A stretch of 6,856 nt of DNA from Candidatus Wolfebacteria bacterium GWA1_42_9 (GTDB taxonomy: Bacteria; Patescibacteriota; Minisyncoccia; UBA6257; JAGOQP01). Under the pieces are notes generated by a model. The model had not been told where the DNA came from. It did not search any database and saw only the letters and a program-made list of their open reading frames with translations. Positions 1 through 5,891 of the stretch are shown piece after piece. The number at the start of each line of letters is the position of its first letter. Position 1 is the first letter of the stretch. The translations under genes were made by a program, and so were the position numbers. The DNA lies in NCBI GenBank assembly GCA_001793775.1, contig MGIN01000017.1, positions 3,020-9,875 of the forward strand, written 5' to 3'.

Positions 1-1592
1 ATAGGAAATCTGCCTCCGTTCTTGGTTTGAACGTCGCTGATGCGAATATGATTTCTGGAAAAAGTGGCGGAAATATCTTTTAAAAGACTGACTCGGTCTT
101 GGCAGGCCAGGCGGAATTCTATTTTCTTGAAAGGAGTGCCGACTCTAGTGGCGGCTTTTATTTTCTTTTTGGCGTGACTGGTTTTAACAAATTCCAACCA
201 GTTTTTGGAAGGTTTCTTGCTTTTTTGAGTCAAAATCTCTACTACGTCCCCCGATTGGATTTGCCAGTCCAAAGGAACTATTTTGTCGTTGACCTTGGCT
301 CCTACGCAAGCGTCTCCGACTCGGGTGTGGATTTTATAGGCAAAGTCAACCGGCGTGCTTCCCAATGGCAAGTCAACCGCCATTCCCTTGGGGGTTAAAA
401 CAAAAATTCTGTCGGAAAAAAAATCAACCTTCAAAGCCTCCACAAATTCTCTTGATCCGGGAAACTGATGCTGCCACTCTTTCAGCTGTCTAATCCATAT
501 ATTTTCTTTGCTGTCGGCCTGAAAAACTCTTTTTTGGTTGTAACTGGTAGTTCCTTTGGTTGATTGATAAAGCCAGTGAGCGGCTGCTCCGTGTTCAGCC
601 TGTTCGTGCATTTCTTTGGTGCGAATCTGAAATTCAGCCGGACGGTTGTTGGTGCAAAAAACGGTGGTGTGCAAGCTTTGATAGCCGTTAGTTTTCGGAA
701 GGGCAATGTAGTCCTTAATTCTCCCCGGCATCGGCGGCCAGACCTGATGAATTATTCCCATGGCCAGATAACATTCTTCGATGGTGTGGAGGATGATGCG
801 GAAAGCAACCAGGTCGTATATCTGGTCCATGTTCATTTCGTAACGGATGAGTTTCTTGTAGAGGCTGTAAAGCCGTTTGGCTCGATAATCCATAGCCAGC
901 GGAACAATCCCGGCCCTGGCCAATTGTTCTCTGACTTGGGGTTCTATGTTTTTTAGGTATCTTTCCCGTTCTTGATAAGTTTCTTTAACGTTTTCTTTCA
1001 GCCAAAAATATTCTTGGGGGTGAAGATGAGGGAAGGTTAAATCCTCCAATTCTCCGGCCAGACTTTGCATTCCCAGACGATAAGCAATGGGTGCATAAAT
1101 TTCGTTTGTTTCGGCGGCAATTCTCTTTTGTTTGACGGCCGGAAGGAAATGAAGAGTTTTTACGTTATGGAGCCTGTCTGCCAGTTTTACAAAAATAACC
1201 CTCAAATCTTTACTGACGGCCAGAATCATTTTTCTTAGAGATTCGCTGCCGCCACTTTCCCCCCGGTATTTCAAGTTTCCCAGTTTGGTCACGCCGTCAA
1301 CGATAAAAACAATTTCTTCTCCGAACTCTTTTTCCAAAACATCTTTTGGAATCTGGCAGTCCTCAATGGTGTCGTGCAAAAGACCGGCGGCGATAGTCGC
1401 CGCATCCAGTTTCCATTCGGCCAGCTTATAAGCCGTTTCTAAAAGATGATTAAAATAAGGCTCCTGACTGGCTCTTTTTTGGTTTTTGTGAGCATTCTTG
1501 GCAAAAACGGCGGCTTTTTTGATTAATTCCTGTCCACCGGTATCGTTCGGAAAATGGGTATTAAATTGTTTGAGAATTTTTTCCAAGGTCAT
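1..1592 (-). CDS. rel: Bifunctional RelA/SpoT-family (p)ppGpp synthetase/hydrolase, C-terminus cut by window edge
   Basis: This gene makes and degrades the alarmone (p)ppGpp, the cytoplasmic signal of the stringent response. I translated the minus strand by hand: 530 codons are open from the ATG at 1592 to the left edge. The HD hydrolase domain (about 20-190) keeps its predicted metal ligands H49, H73-D74 (HDTIED) and D139 (LADRLHN). The synthetase domain (about 230-350) has R237/K239, D260, Y304 (NGYQSLHT) and E320 (EFQIRT). RIKD at 291-294 fits the RxKD signature of bifunctional enzymes rather than the ExDD of RelA-only enzymes. A TGS domain spans about 396-458. An ACT domain starts near 491 (DRVSLLKDI) and runs off the window. 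Only about 20-30 residues separate TGS from ACT, where typical family members have a long helical plus zinc-finger/RIS region. An in-frame TAA lies three codons before the ATG, which fixes the start; AGGA sits too close to the ATG to be a normal ribosome site. It follows topA in the same direction after 151 bp. Confidence 0.95.
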   Translation of the reverse strand, partial: MTLEKILKQFNTHFPNDTGGQELIKKAAVFAKNAHKNQKRASQEPYFNHLLETAYKLAEWKLDAATIAAGLLHDTIEDCQIPKDVLEKEFGEEIVFIVDGVTKLGNLKYRGESGGSESLRKMILAVSKDLRVIFVKLADRLHNVKTLHFLPAVKQKRIAAETNEIYAPIAYRLGMQSLAGELEDLTFPHLHPQEYFWLKENVKETYQERERYLKNIEPQVREQLARAGIVPLAMDYRAKRLYSLYKKLIRYEMNMDQIYDLVAFRIILHTIEECYLAMGIIHQVWPPMPGRIKDYIALPKTNGYQSLHTTVFCTNNRPAEFQIRTKEMHEQAEHGAAAHWLYQSTKGTTSYNQKRVFQADSKENIWIRQLKEWQHQFPGSREFVEALKVDFFSDRIFVLTPKGMAVDLPLGSTPVDFAYKIHTRVGDACVGAKVNDKIVPLDWQIQSGDVVEILTQKSKKPSKNWLEFVKTSHAKKKIKAATRVGTPFKKIEFRLACQDRVSLLKDISATFSRNHIRISDVQTKNGGRFP

Positions 1593-1633
1593 GTTCCTAG
1601 GTTATTGAACATTGCTGAAAGTAAGAGTTTCTT

Positions 1634-1719
1634 GCGGATTTACGCTGATACGGGCGGCGTCGTGAATGGTGGTATTACAAAATCTTTACTCCTGCCGCCC
1701 GCGCGGATTAACACAGATA
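1634..1719. repeat. Repeat-like palindromic element between topA and rel
   Basis: The 151-bp topA-rel gap holds no gene. It contains two imperfect direct copies of a 17-mer (1634-1650 and 1703-1719, 14 of 17 bases identical, both starting GCGGATT). It also contains a perfect 8-bp inverted repeat, CGGGCGGC at 1651-1658 against GCCGCCCG at 1694-1701, with a 35-nt loop. No T-tract follows either arm, so it does not look like an intrinsic terminator. Its wording resembles the short dispersed intergenic repeats seen in many environmental bacterial genomes. That resemblance is from memory and untested. Confidence 0.5.
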
Positions 1720-1743
1720 ATAGAATAAGCCAATTGGTGTGGA

Positions 1744-3825
1744 TCAGCTGTTATCAGTGGCGATCGGTTTTGTCCAGGAAGCGTAATCGCAATCCGGATA
1801 TTTTGAGCATCCATAGAAAAATCTTCCCTTTTTGGTCCGCCGCCGGACAATTTCTCCCTGTCCGCACTTGGGGCACTTCCCAAACGATTTTTGAGAGCTG
1901 TTTTTATGAGCATTCTGGTCGGTTAGCGGCTTGATGTTTCTGCATTCGGGAAAACCGGAACATCCCAAGAATTTTCCAAACCGGGAGTATCTAAATACCA
2001 TCGGCTTTCCGCATTTCTCGCATTTTTCATCGGTGGTTTCGGTCATCGGTGCCTGATGTTCCACTGTTTTATATTTTTCTTTGAGATTTTTTTCAAAGGG
2101 CACGTAGAACTCTCCGATAACTTTTTGCCATTTGAGTTTTCCTTGGGCAATTTCGTCCAGTTCCTCTTCCATCTGAGCGGTAAACTGGACATCTACTACT
2201 TTTGGAAAATGTTCCACCAAAACATCATTTACTTTTTCCCCTATTTCGGTCGGCTCGAATCTTTTTTGTTCGTTTCTAATGACGTAATTTCTTTCTTGGA
2301 TGACGGAGATAATGGGGGAATAGGTCGAGGGGCGGCCGATGCCCAACTCTTCCAGTTTTTTGATGAGAGAAGCATCGTTGTATCTGGCTGGCGGCTCGGT
2401 AAAGTGCTGGGAAGGAATCACCTCTTCCAAAGTTATTTTTTCACTTTCTTTTATCGGGGGAATTTCTTTTTCTTCGAATTTAGACGGCCAGATTTTTAGG
2501 AAGCCGTCGAATTTCAAAACAGTTCCGGAAGCTCTTAAAAGATATTCTTTTTTTCCTTTCCCGTTTATATCGACTGCGGTTGAGTCGAAAATGGCCGGAG
2601 GCATTTGGGAGGCGATAAACCTTCTCCAAATCAATTCATATAACTTCTCTTCTTGAGCGTTTTCGAGTTTTTGATGTTCCGGGCGGGCTTGCCCTCCTAG
2701 ATTTTTGGGAGAAAAATCGGGGAGGGTTGGTCTTATCGCTTCGTGGGCTTCTTGGGCGTTTTTTGATTTGTTCTTAAATCGTCTGTAAGAAGGAAGAGCG
2801 TATTTTTCTCCCAGATTACTTTTCAGCCACTGCTGGGCTCCGACCAAAGATTGTTGCGAAAGATTAACCGAATCGGTTCTCATATAGGTAATCAATCCTT
2901 TCTCATAAAGGGATTGGGCAATTCTCATTGTCTGTTTTGAAGAAAATCGCAGACGGGCAAAGGCAGTTTGTTGCAAGGTGCTGGTGGTAAATGGGGGAAA
3001 GGAATTTCTTCTTATCTCCTTTTTTGTGATTCGGAGTATTTTGAAATCGGCTTTTTTCAAATCGTCGACCGTTTTATCGCTTTCTTTTTTATTTTTTATA
3101 CTTCCCACCCCTATCGTTTCTTCGTCTATTTTTATCAGAGACGTTTCCAGTTTTTTATTTTTTTCCGTATTAAAAACAACATCAATCAACCAGTACTCTT
3201 CCGGTTTGAAGTTTTTTATCTCTCTTTCTCTTTCCACCACCAAACGTAAAGCGACCGACTGGACTCTTCCCGCCGACAGGCGTTTAGCCACTTTTTTCCA
3301 AAGAAACGGAGACAAACCGTAGCCGACCAGTCTGTCCAGGATTCTTCTGGCTTGCTGAGCATTCACCAAATTTAAGTCAATCTCCCGCGGGTTTTGAATG
3401 GCTCTCTCTATAGCCTCCGGAGTTATCTCGTGAAAAACTATTCTTTCAAATCTGGAGATTTGTGATTCTTGCTTTTCCGCGCTTCTTGGGGGGGTCTTGG
3501 AGGGTGAAGATTTTGATATTTTCTTTTTCTCCGGAGTCAGCACTTGAGTCAAATGAAAGGCGATTGCTTCTCCTTCCCGGTCTTCGTCGGTAGCCAGAAT
3601 GATTTGATCCGCTTTTTGGGCGGATTTTTTTAGTTCACCGACTCTTTTTTTGGATTTAACGGGGACAATGTAGTGGGGCTCAAAGTTTTTTTCGACATCG
3701 ATACCTAGTTTGCTTTTGGGAAGATCGCGAACGTGTCCGTAGGAAGAAACAACTTTAAAACCGCCTTTGAGAAAGGATTCGATGGTCTTGGCTTTGGTAG
3801 GAGATTCTACGATAATTAGTTTCAT
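1744..3825 (-). CDS. topA: DNA topoisomerase I (type IA)
   Basis: This enzyme relaxes negatively supercoiled DNA by passing a strand through a transient single-strand break, with a covalent 5'-phosphotyrosine intermediate. The 693-residue protein begins with a Toprim domain (about 1-140): E7 in IIVESPTKAKTIE and the acidic DEDREGE cluster at 80-86 that binds Mg2+. The type IA core follows, with catalytic Y314 and R316 in GLITYMRTDS. It ends with two C4 zinc ribbons: C602/C605/C622/C628 and C651/C654/C673/C679. It is shorter than the E. coli enzyme (865 residues). A K/S/P-rich linker (about 97-123) interrupts the Toprim domain, and a short GGQARPEH segment (377-384) looks like an extra loop. 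The start lies 8 bp after the dprA stop without a Shine-Dalgarno sequence, so the two genes are probably co-transcribed; a dprA-topA pair is a common bacterial arrangement. The stop codon is TGA. Confidence 0.98.
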   Translation of the reverse strand: MKLIIVESPTKAKTIESFLKGGFKVVSSYGHVRDLPKSKLGIDVEKNFEPHYIVPVKSKKRVGELKKSAQKADQIILATDEDREGEAIAFHLTQVLTPEKKKISKSSPSKTPPRSAEKQESQISRFERIVFHEITPEAIERAIQNPREIDLNLVNAQQARRILDRLVGYGLSPFLWKKVAKRLSAGRVQSVALRLVVEREREIKNFKPEEYWLIDVVFNTEKNKKLETSLIKIDEETIGVGSIKNKKESDKTVDDLKKADFKILRITKKEIRRNSFPPFTTSTLQQTAFARLRFSSKQTMRIAQSLYEKGLITYMRTDSVNLSQQSLVGAQQWLKSNLGEKYALPSYRRFKNKSKNAQEAHEAIRPTLPDFSPKNLGGQARPEHQKLENAQEEKLYELIWRRFIASQMPPAIFDSTAVDINGKGKKEYLLRASGTVLKFDGFLKIWPSKFEEKEIPPIKESEKITLEEVIPSQHFTEPPARYNDASLIKKLEELGIGRPSTYSPIISVIQERNYVIRNEQKRFEPTEIGEKVNDVLVEHFPKVVDVQFTAQMEEELDEIAQGKLKWQKVIGEFYVPFEKNLKEKYKTVEHQAPMTETTDEKCEKCGKPMVFRYSRFGKFLGCSGFPECRNIKPLTDQNAHKNSSQKSFGKCPKCGQGEIVRRRTKKGRFFYGCSKYPDCDYASWTKPIATDNS

Positions 3826-3826
3826 T

Positions 3827-3854
3827 TTTAACTTTAAACTTTTAACTTTTGACT
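3827..3854. repeat. Tandem heptanucleotide repeat across the dprA stop and topA leader
   Basis: Four consecutive 7-bp units (TTTAACT, TTAAACT, TTTAACT, TTTGACT on the plus strand) fill the dprA-topA junction. On the coding strand they encode the last residues of DprA (SQKLKV), its TAA stop and nearly all of the 8-bp gap before the topA ATG. The repeat is imperfect, so it may be a relic of slippage rather than an active hypervariable tract. Confidence 0.75.
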
Positions 3855-4718
3855 GATGATGTATTTTCCTGTTCCTGTTTCTTCAATAATTTCTTTCATA
3901 ACCAGTTCCATTAGCTGAGCCCCTACTTCCTGAGGGCTTAGTTTAGTCAGCTGGCCGATATTGTCAACATCCAACCCTTCTTTTTCTTTGACTATCTCAA
4001 ATATCTTTTTCTGATTTTCGTTTAAATCCACCAATTTTATTTTTTCTTGGGCGTCTTTTTTTTCTCCCAATTCTTCCAGGACATCAGCGGCGTTTCTGAC
4101 GAGAATCGCTCCTTCTCGAATTAATTGGTTGGAACCGGCAAATCTAAAAGAAGAGCAAGATCCGGGAACGGCCATCACCTTCCTTTTCTGTTTAAAGGCA
4201 AATCGGGCGGTCGCCAGAGCGCCTGATTTTTGGGGAGCTTCTATCACAACAACAGCTTGAGAAATTCCGCTGATGAGGCGGTTTCTTAAAATAAATTGGT
4301 AGGCGAGAGATTCTGTCCCGGGGGGATATTCTGAAATCAGACAACCACCGCCTTGGATTATTTTATCAGCCAGGTTTTTGTTGCTGGTCGGATAAACTTT
4401 GTCTATTCCTCCCCCAAGCACCGCCCAGGTGGTTCCCCCAGCCTCCAGCGCTCCCTGATGAGCGGCCGAGTCTATTCCGAAAGCCAATCCGCTGACAATC
4501 ACCATTCCTCTTTTAGCCAGCTCAAAGGCCATAGTGCCGGCGACTTTTTCTCCTTCCGGGGACGATTTTCTCGTCCCGACGATAGCTATTGCCTTTTCGG
4601 GTGAACTAAAATTGCCTCTGATATAAATAGATTCCGGAGAACTGGGAATTTCTTTTAGAGATTTGGGGAAATCAGGATCGTTCTGATTAATCTGACGAAT
4701 ATCCAAATTGTCTTCCAT
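3834..4718 (-). CDS. dprA: DNA-processing protein DprA (Smf family)
   Basis: DprA binds incoming single-stranded DNA in the cytoplasm during natural transformation and loads RecA on it. The 294-residue protein shows the Rossmann-like DprA core at about 35-215: IAIVGTRKSS (45-54), SGLAFGIDSAAH (76-87), GGGIDKVYP (102-110), the family motif ILRNRLISGIS (143-153), KSGALATA (164-171), and AVPG with SNQLIREGA (183-204). A short winged-helix-like C-terminal domain follows (about 232-290). The N-terminal SAM-like region of many DprA proteins is absent, so the protein is near the minimal form. The ATG at 4718 lies 8 nt after a perfect TATAAT, which suggests a nearly leaderless transcript. topA follows 8 bp downstream, and a PilO-like gene diverges from it. 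DprA is also widespread in bacteria not known to be competent, so presence alone does not prove transformation. Confidence 0.96.
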   Translation of the reverse strand: MEDNLDIRQINQNDPDFPKSLKEIPSSPESIYIRGNFSSPEKAIAIVGTRKSSPEGEKVAGTMAFELAKRGMVIVSGLAFGIDSAAHQGALEAGGTTWAVLGGGIDKVYPTSNKNLADKIIQGGGCLISEYPPGTESLAYQFILRNRLISGISQAVVVIEAPQKSGALATARFAFKQKRKVMAVPGSCSSFRFAGSNQLIREGAILVRNAADVLEELGEKKDAQEKIKLVDLNENQKKIFEIVKEKEGLDVDNIGQLTKLSPQEVGAQLMELVMKEIIEETGTGKYIISQKLKV

Positions 4719-4736
4719 TGAAGTTTATTATACAAT
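4708..4736 (+). promoter_or_regulatory. Putative sigma-70-type promoter for the PilO-like gene
   Basis: TTGTCT (4708-4713) and TACAAT (4731-4736) are separated by exactly 17 bp on the plus strand, with 4/6 and 5/6 matches to consensus. The start would be near 4743, giving a leader of about 40 nt before the ATG at 4783. The -35 lies inside the first codons of dprA and the -10 overlaps the minus-strand TATAAT, so polymerase could not easily occupy both promoters at once. Confidence 0.45.
4727..4732 (-). promoter_or_regulatory. Putative -10 box for dprA (leaderless transcript)
   Basis: A perfect TATAAT on the minus strand ends 8 nt before the dprA ATG. Transcription would start about 6-7 nt downstream, at or within two bases of the ATG. 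No good -35 hexamer is visible at the usual spacing; the region there is GC-rich (around 4750-4756). It overlaps the -10 of the divergent pilO promoter by two bases. Confidence 0.5.
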
Positions 4737-4756
4737 AATAGCACACGAATAGCGCG

Positions 4757-4774
4757 CCTTCGCTAAAGCTTCGG
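4757..4774. repeat. Short CTTCG direct repeat in the pilO leader
   Basis: The leader of the PilO-like gene contains two CTTCG units flanking the hexamer CTAAAG, in a GC-richer patch than its surroundings. It could be a fragment of a short dispersed repeat. It forms no strong hairpin, and I see no further function. Confidence 0.25.
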
Positions 4775-4782
4775 CAACATAT

Positions 4783-5310
4783 ATGTCCGAGTTCAAAAAA
4801 ACTTTAATCAAAAACGGGATTGTTTTGTTAGCCATTGTCGCCGTTCTCTCGGCTTTCTTGGTTTTGTTTAAGTTGAATATTAACCATCAGGTCCAAATAA
4901 TCCGCGATCTTCAGTCTCGAAAACATTCTCTTTCTCAATCGGCTGAGAACCTTTCGCTTCTTATTAAGGATTGGGAGGTTGCTAAAAATTATAAAGAAAA
5001 AATCAGCTTACTGGTTCCCAGCAAAGACAACTTGGTTGCTTTGGCTAAAGATTTTCAGAAAGTCGCCGAGGAAAAAAAAGTGCGGTTATCCTTTAACTTC
5101 GGAAAGGAAAGCAATCCCCAGTCTTCGCAGGTTCTCGGATCTGTCGGTTTTACGGCGGTTATTGAGGGCAGTTCATCGAACGTTCTTCAATTTTTGGAAG
5201 AAATAGAGAGTCAATACTATTCTTTGAAAATCGACTCTCTTAATTTAACCGGAGGCGGTCCGAGCTCTTTAAGGGTTGATCTTGGGGGTCAGATACTTTT
5301 TTCTTCTTAA
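4783..5310 (+). CDS. PilO-like type IV pilus assembly membrane protein
   Basis: PilO-type proteins form the inner-membrane alignment complex of type IV pili with PilN and PilM, linking the cytoplasmic motor to the periplasmic pilus. The 175-residue product has the expected layout: a short basic N-terminus, one transmembrane helix (about 12-30), a probable coiled coil (about 35-75), and a small alpha/beta domain (about 80-173). In the latter, LVPSKDNLVALAKDFQKVAE and GSSSNVLQFLEEIES match the helices, and VGFTAVIEG and LRVDLGGQILF the strands, of the ferredoxin-like PilO fold. The assignment rests on layout and pattern, since this family has little sequence conservation. There is no Shine-Dalgarno sequence. 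No pilM or pilN is beside it; it diverges from dprA and is followed 7 bp later by a second single-pass membrane protein. PilN or a general secretion pseudopilus component are alternatives. Confidence 0.65.
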   Translation: MSEFKKTLIKNGIVLLAIVAVLSAFLVLFKLNINHQVQIIRDLQSRKHSLSQSAENLSLLIKDWEVAKNYKEKISLLVPSKDNLVALAKDFQKVAEEKKVRLSFNFGKESNPQSSQVLGSVGFTAVIEGSSSNVLQFLEEIESQYYSLKIDSLNLTGGGPSSLRVDLGGQILFSS

Positions 5311-5317
5311 TCTCTTT

Positions 5318-5599
5318 ATGAAAAAAGTAGATTTGGGATTTTTAAAAAGAAACAAAAAAGAAATTTACTTTGGATTGATTGGTTTTATTTTGGCCGTCAT
5401 TCTTATTTTTATCTTTGTGGATTCAGTGGGTTTTTTGGTGGAGAGCGTTGATTCGGCTCTGGAAATAGGCAGCCAATCCCAGTCTCCAACCAGATTTAAT
5501 ATAGGAGCTCTGGAGAGTCTTGGTTTGATTGAGGAAGAAACGCCTACTCCAGCACCGCCATCATCCGGGGCGACATCTTCAACAATATTGAGTCAGTAG
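5318..5599 (+). CDS. Small single-pass membrane protein of unknown function, paired with the PilO-like gene
   Basis: I do not recognise this 93-residue protein. It has a very basic N-terminus (MKKVDLGFLKRNKKE), one hydrophobic helix (about 16-35, rich in I, L and F), a short outer segment ending in RFNIGALESLGLIEEE (59-74), and a Pro/Thr/Ser-rich tail (75-93). The topology predicts the N-terminus in the cytoplasm and about 55 residues outside. I chose the ATG at 5318, 7 bp after the pilO stop, over a TTG at 5276 that would overlap pilO and add a hydrophobic stretch. Neither has a ribosome site. Tight coupling to the PilO-like gene suggests a partner in the same membrane complex; this is inference. 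A convergent tRNA cluster follows. Confidence 0.6.
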   Translation: MKKVDLGFLKRNKKEIYFGLIGFILAVILIFIFVDSVGFLVESVDSALEIGSQSQSPTRFNIGALESLGLIEEETPTPAPPSSGATSSTILSQ

Positions 5600-5613
5600 A
5601 GAATTGATAAGCT

Positions 5614-5639
5614 CCTGGTATTTTTGTGCGTCCACCAGG
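5614..5639. repeat. Inverted repeat sharing an arm with the tRNA fragment
   Basis: CCTGGT (5614-5619) is the exact reverse complement of ACCAGG (5634-5639), with a 14-nt loop. The right arm is also one side of the orphan T-stem (5635-5639 with 5647-5651), so the two hairpins exclude each other. It lies between the convergent end of the 93-residue gene and the tRNA cluster and might end transcription. Neither strand has a T-tract after it, so I do not call a terminator. Confidence 0.4.
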
Positions 5640-5656
5640 ACTTAAACCTGGAACCT
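5627..5656 (-). pseudogene. Orphan 3' end of a tRNA (T-arm plus acceptor strand)
   Basis: Read on the minus strand, this has a variable-loop-like AGGTT, a perfect 5-bp T-stem (CCAGG/CCTGG), a T-loop TTTAAGT and an acceptor-like TGGACGC followed by discriminator A. No matching 5' acceptor (GCGTCCA) or D-arm exists upstream; only 28 nt separate it from the end of tRNA-Val, too little for the rest of a tRNA. The T-loop has T where the nearly invariant C56 should be, which suggests decay. It could be a relic of tRNA loss or of element integration at a tRNA 3' end. Confidence 0.55.
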
Positions 5657-5683
5657 TTACAACCCACCCCGTTAGATTTTGTG

Positions 5684-5755
5684 TGCGCCCTGGAAGGATT
5701 GAACTTCCGGCCTTTTCGATGTCAACGAAACGCTCTACCACTGAGCTAAGGGCGC
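5684..5755 (-). tRNA. tRNA-Val(GAC)
   Basis: A full cloverleaf can be drawn by hand. The acceptor stem is GCGCCCT/AGGGCGC (7 perfect pairs), the D-arm GCTC/GAGC, the anticodon stem TTTCG/CGAAA with loop TTGACAT, the variable loop AGGCC and the T-arm GGAAG/CTTCC with loop TTCAATC. Anticodon GAC is at 5723-5721 and reads Val GUC/GUU. The discriminator is A (5684). CCA is not encoded, so CCA-adding enzyme is needed. It lies 9 bp downstream of tRNA-Ile in the same direction and is probably processed from one precursor. Confidence 0.97.
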
Positions 5756-5764
5756 TTGGTTAGG

Positions 5765-5836
5765 TGCGCGTGGAAGGGATCGAACCTTCGACCTCTGTCT
5801 TATCAGGACAGCGTTCTACCACTGAACTACACGCGC
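5765..5836 (-). tRNA. tRNA-Ile(GAT)
   Basis: A full cloverleaf can be drawn. The acceptor stem is GCGCGTG/CACGCGC, the D-arm GTTC/GAAC, the anticodon stem CTGTC/GACAG with loop CTGATAA, the variable loop AGGTC and the T-arm GAAGG/CCTTC with loop TTCGATC. Anticodon GAT is at 5804-5802 and reads Ile AUC/AUU. The discriminator is A, and CCA is not encoded. Its 5' half is repeated 83 bp upstream (in the direction of transcription), beyond a 55-bp hairpin segment. Confidence 0.97.
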
Positions 5837-5891
5837 ATATTGTACGGGGTCAGGACCCCAGTGGAACAGCTGTGCTGTCTACGGGGCACTG
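5837..5891. repeat. Two-hairpin REP-like segment between the tRNA-Ile gene and its partial copy
   Basis: This 55-bp segment is almost entirely palindromic. Hairpin 1 is GGGGTC-AG-GACCCC (5846-5859). Hairpin 2 has outer arms CAGTG (5859-5863) and CACTG (5887-5891) around an inner stem ACAGC-TGT-GCTGT (5866-5878). On the minus strand the tetranucleotide GTAG (5882-5879) directly precedes the inner stem. A tetranucleotide followed by a palindrome recalls REP sequences mobilised by RAYT/TnpA-REP transposases. The REP reading is inference; no transposase is in the window. Confidence 0.5.

Noticed and set aside
99..956. Plus-strand open frames at 99-398 and 564-956
   Set aside because: They lie opposite the continuous, motif-rich rel coding sequence and resemble no protein family.
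1651..1701. Intrinsic terminator after topA
   Set aside because: The stem is GC-rich, but the loop is 35 nt and no T-tract follows on either strand.
5276..5317. TTG start for the 93-residue protein giving 107 residues
   Set aside because: It overlaps pilO, has no ribosome site, and adds a hydrophobic stretch before the basic N-terminus; the ATG at 5318 gives a normal single-pass topology.
5627..5690. A D-armless tRNA-Thr(GGT) ending in the orphan T-arm
   Set aside because: A weak TAAC/GTTG stem with loop GGGGTGG can be drawn, but U33 is absent, the acceptor would overlap tRNA-Val and has two mismatches, and D-armless tRNAs are not expected in bacteria.
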